Source of the DNA: CAIQQQ01 sp040399685
GTDB lineage: Bacteria > Pseudomonadota > Alphaproteobacteria > Acetobacterales > Acetobacteraceae
Direction: 5' to 3'
Length of the DNA: 64,000 nucleotides
Assembly (NCBI GenBank): GCA_040399685.1
Contig: JBBART010000026.1
Span: 3,229 to 67,228 of the forward strand
In this document: positions 42,195-51,586 of the stretch, piece by piece
Numbering within the stretch: position 1 is the first letter of the stretch
Layout: every line of letters starts with the position of its first letter
Program-made: the position numbers and the translations under genes
The notes under the pieces: generated by a model
What the model saw: the letters and a program-made list of their open reading frames with translations, nothing else
Database searches by the model: none
Told to the model about the DNA's origin: nothing

Positions 42195-43046
42195 ATGGCC
42201 CTTCGTCTCTCCCCCCACATGACGATCATGCAGAACGCCTGCCAGCGCGCCGCCAAGCGCCTGCTGCGGGATTTTGCCGAGGTCGAGCAGCTTCAGGTCA
42301 GCGTGAAAGGTCCGGGCGACTTCGTCTCCCAGGCCGACCTGCGGGCCGAGCAAATGATCCGCGAAGACCTGAACAAGGCGCGCCCCGGTTACGCCTTCCT
42401 GATGGAAGAATCCGGCTCGGAAGGCCCCGACAACTGGGCCTGGCGCTGGGTGATCGACCCGCTCGACGGCACCACCAACTTCCTGCACGGCATTCCGCAT
42501 TGGGCCATCAGCATCGGGCTCGAGCGCCGGTTGCAGGACGGCACCACGGAAGTGGCGGCCGGCCTCGTCTACAACCCGGCAGCCGCCGAGATGTTCTGGG
42601 CCGAAAAGGGCATCGGCGCGTTCCTCAACGAGCGTCGCCTGCGCGTGTCGGCCCGGCGCAACCTGCAGGAGGCGCTGTTCGCCACCGGCATTCCGTTCGC
42701 CGCTGTCGAGCCCGCCAACCGCCTCGCCTTCGCCCGCACGCTGGGCACGCTGATGCCGCAGGTTGCCGGAATCCGCCGCTTTGGCGCCGCAGCGCTCGAT
42801 CTCGCCTGGGTGGCCACCGGCCGCTATGACGGGTTCTGGGAACTGGGCCTGAAGCCGTGGGATTACAGCTCGGGCCTGCTGATCGTGCGGGAAGCCGGTG
42901 GCTATGCCACCGATCCTTATGGCAACGACCCGCGCGACAACGGCAACGTGGTGGCTGCCAACCCGATCATGCATCCGCTGCTCTGTGCGGCTGTGAAGGA
43001 CGGACTGGCCGCCAGCGGCAGGTCTGCCCCACACGCTCCGGCGTGA
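42195..43046 (+). CDS. Inositol monophosphatase family protein (SuhB-like)
   Basis: A 283-residue Mg-dependent, Li-sensitive type phosphatase. Motif FLMEESG lies near residues 71-77, motif DPLDGTTNFLHGIPHWAISI near 94-113, and motif WDYSSGLLIVREAGG near 221-235 supplies the third metal Asp. Active-site residues look complete. Family members hydrolyse inositol phosphates or act on ribosomal RNA maturation (SuhB). It is co-transcribed with efp and followed by a strong terminator, so it ends the epmB-efp operon. Confidence 0.93.
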   Translation: MALRLSPHMTIMQNACQRAAKRLLRDFAEVEQLQVSVKGPGDFVSQADLRAEQMIREDLNKARPGYAFLMEESGSEGPDNWAWRWVIDPLDGTTNFLHGIPHWAISIGLERRLQDGTTEVAAGLVYNPAAAEMFWAEKGIGAFLNERRLRVSARRNLQEALFATGIPFAAVEPANRLAFARTLGTLMPQVAGIRRFGAAALDLAWVATGRYDGFWELGLKPWDYSSGLLIVREAGGYATDPYGNDPRDNGNVVAANPIMHPLLCAAVKDGLAASGRSAPHAPA

Positions 43047-43073
43047 CACGGCGTCGCTGAAACCAAATGGGGG

Positions 43074-43103
43074 GCGGCACCGTGGTGGTACGGTGCCGCT
43101 TTT
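43074..43103 (+). terminator. Rho-independent terminator after the epmB-efp operon
   Basis: A perfect 10-bp stem GCGGCACCGT / ACGGTGCCGC with the 6-base loop GGTGGT is followed by TTTT. It lies 27 bp past the inositol-phosphatase stop and before the next + strand gene. Confidence 0.88.
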
Positions 43104-43152
43104 CCTGTCCCCGTTCATTGAGCCGCACAGCGGTTCAAGCTAGGGTCTGAAC

Positions 43153-43959
43153 ATGCGAACGCCCCTGATTGTACTCGCCATCCTCCTGACAAGCGCCGCC
43201 GCCTCAGCACAGGTGGTCGTCGACCCGCGGGCGCTTGAGCCGTTGCAGCCGCCCGGGACCACGGCGCCGAAACAGGCGCCCGCCAAGCCGGCAGCCCCGG
43301 TGGCCAAGCCAGCCCCCGCCCGCCAGCAGCCCCCGGCGGCACAGCCCACCACACCGCCGACTGCAAGCGGCACCATGAACAGCTTGCCAAGCGGCACCAC
43401 CGTCCGCCCCGTGCCCGGCACCGCCGGACGGCCCGTCGTTCCCGCCAACGCGCCGCCCACCCCACAAATTCCGCCAGCGATCACGGTGCCAGCCCGCCCC
43501 GCGCCGCCTGCAACGCCACCCATGGTCACCGCCGACTCGCCCACCACCTCCAATCCGCTCACCGGCGGCCTGCGCGTGGTGTTCGGCACCGGCCGGGCCG
43601 ACCTGAACCCTGCGGCCGAGACCGCCATCCGTAGCCTCGCACGCGCAACAGGGCCGGTATCGCCAGAAGCCAGCAGCTTCACCGTCACCTCGTTCGCCGC
43701 CGGCACGGCGGAAGACCCGTCCTCTGCCCGCCGGCTGTCGTTGTCGCGCGCACTGACGGTGCGCAGCGTGCTGATCAGCGCGGGCGTGGCCTCGGTGCGG
43801 ATCTACGTCAAAGCCTTCGGTCCGGCCTCGCCCGGATTTGCCGATGGACCGGCTGACCGCACTGATATCATGATCGCTCTGAATGCCGTGCCCGCACCGG
43901 CGCCCGCACCAAAACCACCAGCCCCGCAGGCCGCATCGCCCGCAGTCAAGCCCCGCTAA
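43153..43959 (+). CDS. Exported Pro/Ala-rich protein with OmpA-like C-terminal domain
   Basis: A 268-residue periplasmic protein with a signal peptide (cleavage near ASAQ, residues 17-20). A long Pro/Ala/Thr-rich linker spans about 30-130. An OmpA-like domain (about 138-240) has LRVVFGTGRADLNPAAE, RRLSLSRALTVRSVLISAGV and PADRTDIMI. The usual GHTD turn reads TSFAAGT, so peptidoglycan binding may be altered. A Pro-rich tail follows. It lies 38 bp before a MotA/ExbB-like channel gene and a second OmpA-type protein, so it probably belongs to the same envelope complex. Confidence 0.82.
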   Translation: MRTPLIVLAILLTSAAASAQVVVDPRALEPLQPPGTTAPKQAPAKPAAPVAKPAPARQQPPAAQPTTPPTASGTMNSLPSGTTVRPVPGTAGRPVVPANAPPTPQIPPAITVPARPAPPATPPMVTADSPTTSNPLTGGLRVVFGTGRADLNPAAETAIRSLARATGPVSPEASSFTVTSFAAGTAEDPSSARRLSLSRALTVRSVLISAGVASVRIYVKAFGPASPGFADGPADRTDIMIALNAVPAPAPAPKPPAPQAASPAVKPR

Positions 43960-43997
43960 CCACGTCCGCAACACCCAGCACCCAGGCACATCCCCGC

Positions 43998-45158
43998 ATG
44001 ACGCGACCCAATCGCTACCTCATCCGGATGCTGATATTCCTGGCTGCCGTGGTGGTGGTGGCGGGGCTGCTATCGGGTGCGCTGGCCACCGCCTTTTCCG
44101 CCAACCCTCTCCTGAACGCCCTGATTTTGCTGGTGTTGCTGATCGGCGTGGCGTGGAACGTCCATCAGGTCACGCGGCTGACGCCTGAGGTCAACTGGCT
44201 GGAAACCTTCCAGCGCGCCCGCACGCGCCTGGCCACCCTGCCGCCGCCGAAGCTGCTGGCGCCCATGGCAAGCATGCTCGCCATCCGCACCGCCAAGGGC
44301 CGGGACAGCTCTGCATCAGACCGCTTCACCCTCTCCGCCCCCGCCATGCGCAGCCTGCTCGACAGCATCGCCAGCCGGTTGGACGAATCGCGCGAACTGT
44401 CCCGCTACATGACAGGGCTGCTGATCTTCCTCGGCCTGCTCGGCACGTTCTGGGGCCTGCTGCTGACAGTCTCCTCGGTTGGTGACGTCATCAACGGCAT
44501 GTCGGTCGGCTCCGGCGACATCAACGCGCTGTTCGACCAGTTGAAATCCGGCCTGTCCAAGCCGCTGAAGGGGATGGGCACGGCGTTCTCCTCCTCCATG
44601 CTCGGCCTGGCCGGCGCCCTGGTGCTGGGCTTCCTCGACCTCACCGCCGGTCAGGCGCAGAACCGTTTCTTCAACGAGCTGGAGGAATGGCTGGCCGGCA
44701 TCACCCGCCTGTCCTCCGGCGTGCTCGGCTCTGAATCCGAAGGCTCGGTGCCAGCCTATGTGCAGGCGCTGCTGGAACAGACGGCCGAGAATATGGAAAA
44801 CCTGCAATCCATCCTCAGCCGCGGCGAAGAAGGGCGGCGGGAATCGAACCACACCATGCTGGCCGTGGCCGAACGCATCGCCACCTTGTCTGACAGCATG
44901 CGCGCCAACCAGCAGGTGATGCTGCGCATGGCCGAAGGCCAGCAAGCACTGGTGCCCACGCTGCAACGCCTCGCCGAGCCGCGCGATGCGGCAGGCGATG
45001 ACGTGGCCCGGTCGCATCTGCGCAACATCGAACTTTATGCCCAGAAACTGCTGGGTGAGATGGAAAAGGGCCGCGCCCAGTCCACCTCGGAAATCCGCAA
45101 CGAAATCAAGATCCTCACCCGCACGATCGCCGCCATTTCCGACGTGCAGCCGAGGTAG
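43998..45158 (+). CDS. MotA/TolQ/ExbB-like proton channel protein
   Basis: A 386-residue inner-membrane protein. Two N-terminal transmembrane helices (about 11-33 and 38-55) and a soluble loop come first. Two more helices follow (about 138-155, LLIFLGLLGTFWGLLLTV, and 198-215, GTAFSSSMLGLAGALVLG), forming the MotA/ExbB core. A long cytosolic helical tail runs over 230-386. No flagellar genes are in the window and the MotA power-loop charges are not evident. With the adjacent MotB-like protein it should form a proton-driven stator-like unit acting on the cell wall. Partner and output are unknown. Confidence 0.83.
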   Translation: MTRPNRYLIRMLIFLAAVVVVAGLLSGALATAFSANPLLNALILLVLLIGVAWNVHQVTRLTPEVNWLETFQRARTRLATLPPPKLLAPMASMLAIRTAKGRDSSASDRFTLSAPAMRSLLDSIASRLDESRELSRYMTGLLIFLGLLGTFWGLLLTVSSVGDVINGMSVGSGDINALFDQLKSGLSKPLKGMGTAFSSSMLGLAGALVLGFLDLTAGQAQNRFFNELEEWLAGITRLSSGVLGSESEGSVPAYVQALLEQTAENMENLQSILSRGEEGRRESNHTMLAVAERIATLSDSMRANQQVMLRMAEGQQALVPTLQRLAEPRDAAGDDVARSHLRNIELYAQKLLGEMEKGRAQSTSEIRNEIKILTRTIAAISDVQPR

Positions 45159-45163
45159 AGCGC

Positions 45164-46630
45164 ATGGCCCTTCGCAGGCGCGGTTCGCAACAAGAGGGCC
45201 TGAACGCCTGGCCCGGCTATGTCGATGCCCTGGCCACCATGCTGATGGTCATCATCTTCGTGCTGCTGGTGTTCGTCCTCGCCCAGGCATTCCTGTCGGT
45301 GGCGCTGACCGGACGGGACCGCGCGCTGGACAAGCTCGGCCGGCAGATGGCCGAGATTTCCGACATGCTGTCCCTCGAACGCGGCCACAGCGCCGAACTG
45401 CAACTCAGCATCGCCAGCTTGAACCGCGATCTCACCGACGCCCGCACCAAATCTGACAATCTCGGCCAGTTGCTGACCAATGCCGGCATCGATCAGGCCC
45501 GCATCGCCGCCGAACGCGACACGCTGCGCACCGAGCGCGACCGCCTGTTCGCAAGGCTGGCGGACGCCGATCTGCAATCCCGCTCGGCCCAGGCCCGCAA
45601 CGAGGCGCTGCAACTGCAATTGGCCGACATCGCCAAGCGCGGCGACACCGCCAGCCAGTCCTCGGCCACCAACGCGACCCAGGCCGCCCAGAACCTCGCA
45701 CAACTCACCGCCACCTCCGCCCAACTGGCCGACGCCAAGCGCCTGCTCGCCAGCACCCAGGCGCAGATCGATGAAATGAAGCGCCAGGCCGAAGCCACCG
45801 ACAAATTGGTGCAAGCCGACCGCGCCACCATCGCGGCCAAATTGTCGGACCTGGCAAAAATGTCCGAACAGCTCCGCGCCCTCACCGCCTTGCGCGACGA
45901 AATGGAGCGCCAGGCGCAGGACGCCACGGTGCGCGCCACCACCGAGGCCGAACGCAATCGCGCCGTCACTGCCCAGTTCGCCGAGGAGAAGCGCCTGGGC
46001 GATTCGGCCCGCGCCCAAATGGCACTGCTCAACCAGCAGATCGAGCAGTTGCGCCTGCAAATGGCCGGCGTCGCACGCGCCCTGGAAGCGTCCGAGGCTG
46101 CGGCCAAGGACAAGGACACCCAGATCGCCAATCTCGGCAGCCGCCTGAACGCAGCGCTTGCGGCCAAGGTGGAGGAATTGCAGCGCTATCGCAGCGATTT
46201 CTTCGGCCGCCTGCGCGAGGTTCTGGCCAACCGCCCCGGCATCACGGTGGTCGGCGACCGCTTCGTGTTCCAAAGCGAGGTCCTGTTCCCGGTGGGCAGC
46301 GCCGACCTGACCCTGGCCGGCCTGGACCAGATGCGCGAACTGGCCGGCACCCTCAAAACCATCGCCGCCCAGATCCCACCCGATGTGAACTGGCTGCTCC
46401 GCGTTGATGGCCATGCCGACCGCCAACCCACCACCGGTCGCTTCGTCTCGAACTGGGAGCTGTCGTCCAACCGCGCCATCACGGTGGTCAAACTGCTGGC
46501 GGCCGAAGGCATTCCCGCCAACCGCCTTGCCGCCACCGGCTTCGGCGAGAACCAGCCGCTGGATTCAGCCGACACGCCGGAAGCCTATGCCAAGAACCGG
46601 CGGATCGAGCTGCGGCTGACGGATCGGTAG
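45164..46630 (+). CDS. MotB-like protein with long coiled coil and OmpA peptidoglycan-binding domain
   Basis: A 488-residue bitopic protein. One transmembrane helix (about 20-45) is preceded by YVDALATML, the Asp position used for protons in MotB/ExbD/TolR. A coiled coil of about 280 residues (60-340) is much longer than in flagellar MotB. The OmpA-family domain (about 355-488) has VLFPVGSADLTLAGLDQM, VDGHADRQP and NRRIELRL, i.e. the peptidoglycan-binding Asp and Arg. It starts 5 bp after the MotA-like gene, so they form one complex. It is a non-flagellar stator-like module, or a distant relative of ZorB without other Zorya genes. Confidence 0.85.
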   Translation: MALRRRGSQQEGLNAWPGYVDALATMLMVIIFVLLVFVLAQAFLSVALTGRDRALDKLGRQMAEISDMLSLERGHSAELQLSIASLNRDLTDARTKSDNLGQLLTNAGIDQARIAAERDTLRTERDRLFARLADADLQSRSAQARNEALQLQLADIAKRGDTASQSSATNATQAAQNLAQLTATSAQLADAKRLLASTQAQIDEMKRQAEATDKLVQADRATIAAKLSDLAKMSEQLRALTALRDEMERQAQDATVRATTEAERNRAVTAQFAEEKRLGDSARAQMALLNQQIEQLRLQMAGVARALEASEAAAKDKDTQIANLGSRLNAALAAKVEELQRYRSDFFGRLREVLANRPGITVVGDRFVFQSEVLFPVGSADLTLAGLDQMRELAGTLKTIAAQIPPDVNWLLRVDGHADRQPTTGRFVSNWELSSNRAITVVKLLAAEGIPANRLAATGFGENQPLDSADTPEAYAKNRRIELRLTDR

Positions 46631-46840
46631 GTTCGCGGCAGCTCCCGTAGACCAATCGGCGACATCAAGATCGTACCCGGGCTTGCGGTTTTTGCCGCAG
46701 CGCACAACGATGCTGGATAAGCGACGCGCTGACCCACAGGCGAGGGCTGCGGAACGATTTCTGTGGCGCTGCCGTTCCCCACCCAGCCTGTTTTATCCCC
46801 GCCCCGGCGCAACGCCCGAGCAAACAGCCAGGAAATGACG

Positions 46841-47656
46841 ATGCTTCTCCGTGTTGGCTACGACATCACATATTTTTGCCCCCAGCCCACACCGATGATT
46901 TTGATGCTGAGCGTGCATTTCTCGCGCATATCGGACTTGATGGTTCCCGATACCCTGATTGTCAGCCCATCGGTGCCGGTCCGCGCCTATCGCGACATGT
47001 ACGGCAATTGGTGCGCCCGCATCGTCGCCCCCGCCGGCCTCACCCGCCTGCGTGCCGAGGGCGTCATCAACGACAACGGCCAGGCCGACCCCTCCGCGCC
47101 CTTCGCCCAACAAATTCCGGTGGAGAACCTGCCGGACGAAGCCATCACCTTCCTGCTCGGCAGCCGCTATTGCGAAACCGACCGCCTGCTGCCGCTGGCG
47201 TGGTCGCTGTTCGACACCGCCCCGCAAGGCTGGTGGCGCGTACAGGCGATCTGCGATTTCGTCCACAACCACATCACCTTCGGCTACCAGCACGCACGCC
47301 CCACCAAAACCGCGTGGGAAGCTTGGAACGAAGGCCAGGGCGTCTGCCGGGACTTCGCCCATCTGGCCGTCACGCTGTGCCGCTGCATGAACATCCCAGC
47401 GCGCTATTGCACCGGCTACATCAGCGACATCAACATGCCGCCGCCGTATGGGGCGATGGATTTCGCGGCCTGGTTCGAGGTCTATCTCGAAGGCGGCTGG
47501 CACATGTTCGACGCCCGCAACAACAAGCCGATGTATGGCCGCGTGCTGATGGCCCGGGGCCGCGATGCCGCTGACGTTGCCATGATCACCAGCTTCGGCC
47601 CCAATGAACTGCGCAACTTCACGGTCGTCTGTGATGAGGTTCCCGCCGTCGCGTAG
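46841..47656 (+). CDS. Transglutaminase-like family protein
   Basis: A 271-residue cytosolic protein with the transglutaminase-like fold. The N-terminal beta domain starts LLRVGYDITYFCPQPTPMILML. The catalytic Cys lies in GQGVCRDFAHLAVTLCRCMNIPAR-type sequence (GVCRDFAHLAV, near residue 170), and His and Asp lie in GGWHMFDARNN. Such proteins act as peptidases or amidases rather than cross-linkers. The second of two close ATGs (46841) is chosen because AGGA lies 7 bases upstream; 46835 is the alternative. The 210 bp before it shows no clear feature. It is followed by repeat copy 3. Confidence 0.9.
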   Translation: MLLRVGYDITYFCPQPTPMILMLSVHFSRISDLMVPDTLIVSPSVPVRAYRDMYGNWCARIVAPAGLTRLRAEGVINDNGQADPSAPFAQQIPVENLPDEAITFLLGSRYCETDRLLPLAWSLFDTAPQGWWRVQAICDFVHNHITFGYQHARPTKTAWEAWNEGQGVCRDFAHLAVTLCRCMNIPARYCTGYISDINMPPPYGAMDFAAWFEVYLEGGWHMFDARNNKPMYGRVLMARGRDAADVAMITSFGPNELRNFTVVCDEVPAVA

Positions 47657-47692
47657 GGCGATCTCCTGAAGTTGACAGGCTGTGGAGGAAGG

Positions 47693-47814
47693 GTTCTTTT
47701 TTGAAAAAAAGAACCAAAAAACTTCATGAATTCAGGTGCGTGGCGCGGCATCTGCCGCACCATGCACCGAAATGAATGGAAGTCTTTTTGCTTCTTTTTC
47801 TTCAGAAAAAGAAG
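47693..47814. repeat. Dispersed ~122-bp double-hairpin repeat, copy 3 (inverted orientation)
   Basis: The hairpin GTTCTTTTTT-type arms are at 47693-47714 and the CTTCTTTTTC arms at 47791-47814, the reverse order of copies 1, 2 and 4. The core at about 47734-47767 is an almost perfect palindrome: GGTGC-TGG-GCGGCA pairs with TGCCGC-CCA-GCACC. It lies between the convergent transglutaminase gene and mfd. Confidence 0.87.
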
Positions 47815-47837
47815 ACCTTGCTGTGCCCGCAATAGGC

Positions 47838-50800
47838 TCACCCCGTCTTGGCCTCCTGCACCAACCGGTTCAAATTCCCCAGCACATCGCGCGCCATCTT
47901 CACCCGCTCACGCACGTTCATGTCGCGCACGATCGCCAGCTTATGGTCCGGCCGCAGCTTCACCAGCCCGCTTTTCTTGCCCAGCCACGTGATCAGCCCA
48001 GCCGGATTGCGGAACTTGCTGCCACGGAAGGTGATCACCATGCCTTTCGGCCCGGCATCCAGCTTCTCCACGCCCGACTCGCGGCACAGCCGCTTCAGCG
48101 CCACAACCTGCAACAGATTGTCGACCTCCTCCGGCAGAGGCCCGAACCGATCCACCAACTCCGCCGCCATCGCCTCGCTCTCGGCGTCGTTCTCCAACGC
48201 GCCGATGCGTCGATACAGGCCAAGCCGCACCGGCAGGTCCTTGACGTAGAGCTCCGGAATCAACACCGGCAGACCCAGGCCAATATTCGGCGTCCAATCG
48301 CGGGACGCGGCTTTCCGGCGGCCCTTGTCGGCGCGCAGTTCGGCCACTGTGTCTTCCAGCATCTGCTGATACAGCTCGATGCCCACCTCGCGGATATGCC
48401 CACTCTGCTCGTCGCCCAGCAGGTTGCCGGCGCCACGGATATCCAGATCGTGCGAAGCCAGGGTGAAGCCGGCGCCCAGATTGTCCAGCGTCTGCATCAC
48501 CGTCAGCCGCTTTTCGGCCGCCACCGACAGCGCATTGGTCGGCGGCCACGTCAGATAGGCGTAGCCACGCTGCTTACCGCGCCCAACACGCCCCCGCAGC
48601 TGATACAGCTGCCCCAGCCCGAACATCTCGGCGCGGTAGATGATCATCGTGTTCACCGCCGGCATATCCAAACCAGATTCCACGATGTTGGTGGACAGCA
48701 GCACATCGAACTTGCCATCGCCGAACTCGGTCATCACCCGTTCCAGCTCGGTCGGCGCCAGCCCGCCATGGGCCTGCACGGTCCGCGCCTCAGGCACGAT
48801 CTCGGCCAGGCGCGTGGCCATGCGCGCCAGATCTTCCACGCGCGGCACCACGCAGAACACCTGCCCACCGCGGAACCGCTCACGCTGGATCGCCTCGCGG
48901 ATCACCACCGCATCGAACGGCATGATGAACGTGCGCACCGCCAGACGATCCACCGGCGGCGTTGCGATGATACTCATCTCGCGCACGCCCGTCAGCGCCA
49001 GTTGCAGCGTGCGCGGAATCGGCGTGGCCGTCAGCGTCAGCACATGCACGTCCGCCTTCAGCGACTTCAGCTTCTCTTTGTGCGAGACGCCGAAATGCTG
49101 TTCTTCATCCACGATCACCAGCCCGAGATTGTCGAACTTGATGCTGTTCGCCAGCAGCGCATGCGTGCCGATGACGATGTTGATCTCGCCAGACGCCACC
49201 CCTGCCCGCACCACCGCCGCATCCTTGGCCGTGACCATGCGGCTCAACTGGCCAATCTTGATCGGCAAGCCCTCGAACCGCTTGGTGAACCCACGGAAAT
49301 GCTGACGCGCCAACAACGTCGTCGGCACCACCACCGCCACCTGCGACCCGCCCATCGCCGCCACGAACGCAGCGCGCAACGCCACTTCGGTCTTGCCGAA
49401 GCCCACGTCGCCACAGATCAGCCGGTCCATCGGCCGACCGGAGGCCATGTCTTCCAGCACGTCGGCAATCGCCCGCGCCTGATCTTCTGTCTCCACGAAC
49501 GGGAAGCGGGCGCAGAATTCGTCCCACTCGCCCTCCGCCGGCGCCATCACCTCGGATTCGCGCAAACGACGTTCAGCGGCGGTCCGGATCAGCTCGCCCG
49601 CCATATCGCGGACCCGCTGCTTCATCTTCGCCTTGCGGTTCTGCCAACTGGCGCCGCCCAGCTTGTCCAGCGCCACACCGGCGGTCTCGGAGCCGAACCG
49701 GCTCAGCATCTCGATGTTCTCGACCGGCAGGAACAGCTTCTGCTCGCCGTCATACAAAATCCGCAGACAGTCATGCGGCGCGTTGTTGACGTCCAGCGTC
49801 ATCAGCCCGTCATAGCGACCAATGCCGTGATCCTGATGCACCACCAGGTCGCCCTCGGCGATTTCGGTGGCCTCGGCAATGAACTGGTCGGCCCGCTTGC
49901 GCTTGCGCGGCGGCCGGGCGATCCGCTCGCCAAGCAAATCCTGCTCACTGACCAGCGCCATCTTGTCGGCCACAAACCCACGCTCAAGCCCAAGCGTGAT
50001 GAGCGCCACCGCCGAAAGCGGCGCGTCGCGCACCTCTTCCCAATTGTCGGCATTGACGGTGCTGAACTTATGCTCACCCAGCAAATGGCCGATCCGCTCG
50101 CGCGAGCCGCGCGTCCAGGCGGCCACCACCATGCGGCGGCCCTCGCGCTGCCAGCGTTCGGCCTGGGCACGGAACTGGTCGAACACGTTGATGCCGGGGC
50201 CAGCGCCGCGCTGGGCAAAGATCGGCGCGGGCCGGCCGCCGCCATCAATCCCCTCGCTGCCGTCCGGCTGCGCGAACGGGCTGAAGGCGAACGCGGTGGT
50301 GCGGGCCTGCATCGTCCGGTAATCGCGCTCGGTCAGATACAGCAGTTCCGGCGGCAAAGGCCGATACGGCACCTCGCCATCACGCGGCACGGCTTTGCGG
50401 GCGGCGAAATGGTCGGCCACCATTTCCAGCCGCGCGGCCAGCACTTCCTCGCTCTGATGATCCAGGCTGATCGAGGCGCCTGGCAGATAATCGAGCAGCG
50501 TCTCCATCTGATCATGGAACAACGGCACCCAATGCTCCATGCCCGGATGACGCCGGCCGTCGGAGATGGAGTGGTAAATCGGATCCTCGGCCGCCTTGGC
50601 GCCGAACAATTCGCGCCAGGCGGTGCGGAACCGCGCCACGCTGTCCTTGTCGAGGAACACCTCCGAGACAGGGCGCAGGCGGAAATTCTGGATCGCAGCG
50701 CCGCTGCGCTGGGTGGTAGGGTCGAAGCTGCGCAGGCTCTCGATGGTGTCGCCGAACGTGTCGATCCGCACCGGCTCGGCGAACCCGGCCGGAAACACGT

Positions 50801-51275
50801 CAATGATGCCGCCGCGAATGGCGTATTCGCCCGCCTCCATCACGGTGCCGGCGCGCACATAGCCGCGCCCTTCCAGGAACCGCGCCAACTCGTCGGACTT
50901 CACCGTGCCGTTGGCTTTCAACGACAGCGATGAATTATGGAACACGTGGCGCGGCGGCACGCGCTGCACCAAGGCGTTCATCGTGGTCAGGACAATCCGG
51001 CGGCCCTGTGCGGGTTCCAGCAACTGCGCCAGCGTGGCGATCCGCTCGGACACGATGCTGGCATTGGGCGAAACCCGGTCATACGGCAGGCAGTCCCAGG
51101 CCGGGAACCGCAGAATTTCCGTGTTCGGCGCGAAGAAGGCCAGCGACTCGGCCATGCTGGCCATGCGGGTGTCATCCCGCGCCACATGCAAAAGCGGGCC
51201 GTCATGCTCGCGGGAGCGGCGATCGAGCAGAACCGCATCCCAGCCCTCGGGGGCGCCGTAAACGGTGGCGGTCAT
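47838..51275 (-). CDS. mfd: Transcription-repair coupling factor Mfd
   Basis: A 1145-residue SF2 translocase that removes RNA polymerase stalled at DNA lesions and recruits UvrA. In order: UvrB-like region (about 1-330), the RNA-polymerase-interaction domain (VHQDHGIGRYDGL, near 480), RecG-like helicase motifs GDVGFGKTEVALRAAF (Walker A) and IVDEEQHFGV (DEEQ), and a C-terminal TRCF domain (near 1000-1100). The ATG at 51275 overlaps the sdhE stop (ATGA); a longer ORF into sdhE is rejected. It is divergent from recG, giving a small DNA-repair pair. Confidence 0.97.
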   Translation of the reverse strand: MTATVYGAPEGWDAVLLDRRSREHDGPLLHVARDDTRMASMAESLAFFAPNTEILRFPAWDCLPYDRVSPNASIVSERIATLAQLLEPAQGRRIVLTTMNALVQRVPPRHVFHNSSLSLKANGTVKSDELARFLEGRGYVRAGTVMEAGEYAIRGGIIDVFPAGFAEPVRIDTFGDTIESLRSFDPTTQRSGAAIQNFRLRPVSEVFLDKDSVARFRTAWRELFGAKAAEDPIYHSISDGRRHPGMEHWVPLFHDQMETLLDYLPGASISLDHQSEEVLAARLEMVADHFAARKAVPRDGEVPYRPLPPELLYLTERDYRTMQARTTAFAFSPFAQPDGSEGIDGGGRPAPIFAQRGAGPGINVFDQFRAQAERWQREGRRMVVAAWTRGSRERIGHLLGEHKFSTVNADNWEEVRDAPLSAVALITLGLERGFVADKMALVSEQDLLGERIARPPRKRKRADQFIAEATEIAEGDLVVHQDHGIGRYDGLMTLDVNNAPHDCLRILYDGEQKLFLPVENIEMLSRFGSETAGVALDKLGGASWQNRKAKMKQRVRDMAGELIRTAAERRLRESEVMAPAEGEWDEFCARFPFVETEDQARAIADVLEDMASGRPMDRLICGDVGFGKTEVALRAAFVAAMGGSQVAVVVPTTLLARQHFRGFTKRFEGLPIKIGQLSRMVTAKDAAVVRAGVASGEINIVIGTHALLANSIKFDNLGLVIVDEEQHFGVSHKEKLKSLKADVHVLTLTATPIPRTLQLALTGVREMSIIATPPVDRLAVRTFIMPFDAVVIREAIQRERFRGGQVFCVVPRVEDLARMATRLAEIVPEARTVQAHGGLAPTELERVMTEFGDGKFDVLLSTNIVESGLDMPAVNTMIIYRAEMFGLGQLYQLRGRVGRGKQRGYAYLTWPPTNALSVAAEKRLTVMQTLDNLGAGFTLASHDLDIRGAGNLLGDEQSGHIREVGIELYQQMLEDTVAELRADKGRRKAASRDWTPNIGLGLPVLIPELYVKDLPVRLGLYRRIGALENDAESEAMAAELVDRFGPLPEEVDNLLQVVALKRLCRESGVEKLDAGPKGMVITFRGSKFRNPAGLITWLGKKSGLVKLRPDHKLAIVRDMNVRERVKMARDVLGNLNRLVQEAKTG

Positions 51276-51547
51276 TTGCCGCCGGCAGCCTTGATCGCGC
51301 GCATCATGGGGGTGTCCACCTCGGGCGGAATCGGGAACCGCCCCATCAGCCAATCCGCCAGATCGGCGTCCGGCAGCTCCATCACCTCCTCCAGCGCGTC
51401 CATGTCCGGCTCGGACATCGTGGCGATTCGGCTGGACACGAAACCACCGACCAAACGGTCAGTTTCCTGCGTTCCGCGGTGCGTGGCGCGGAACAGCAAA
51501 CGCCGGCGGCGGGTTTCAGAAGGCGATAGGGTATTCTCTATCATCAT
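51272..51547 (-). CDS. sdhE: FAD assembly factor SdhE
   Basis: A 91-residue protein that promotes covalent flavinylation of succinate dehydrogenase. The typical N-terminal RRRRLLFRATHRGTQETDRLVGGF is an RGxxE-containing variant (residues 13-36), followed by a helical bundle ending LADWLMGRFPIP. It overlaps mfd by 4 bp at its stop and is divergent from recG with 39 bp between starts. Its adjacency to mfd and recG is a recurring alphaproteobacterial arrangement. Confidence 0.92.
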   Translation of the reverse strand: MMIENTLSPSETRRRRLLFRATHRGTQETDRLVGGFVSSRIATMSEPDMDALEEVMELPDADLADWLMGRFPIPPEVDTPMMRAIKAAGGK

Positions 51548-51586
51548 CGTCCATCCTATAGCGACGGCCCAGCAGACTGTCAGCCC

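Noticed and set aside
43998..46630. Zorya anti-phage system (ZorA/ZorB-like pair)
   Set aside because: The pair resembles ZorAB in layout, but no ZorC/ZorD or ZorE is adjacent; the neighbours are a transglutaminase and mfd, and the setting is core chromosome. A housekeeping stator-like module fits better.
46631..46840. Possible small RNA or tRNA in the 210-bp gap before the transglutaminase gene
   Set aside because: Only a short TGCGG/CCGCA hairpin is visible, with no T-run, cloverleaf or T-loop sequence.
47736..50933. 1065-codon + strand frame opposite mfd
   Set aside because: His/Arg/Gln-rich antisense of mfd without any domain; mfd is intact on the other strand.
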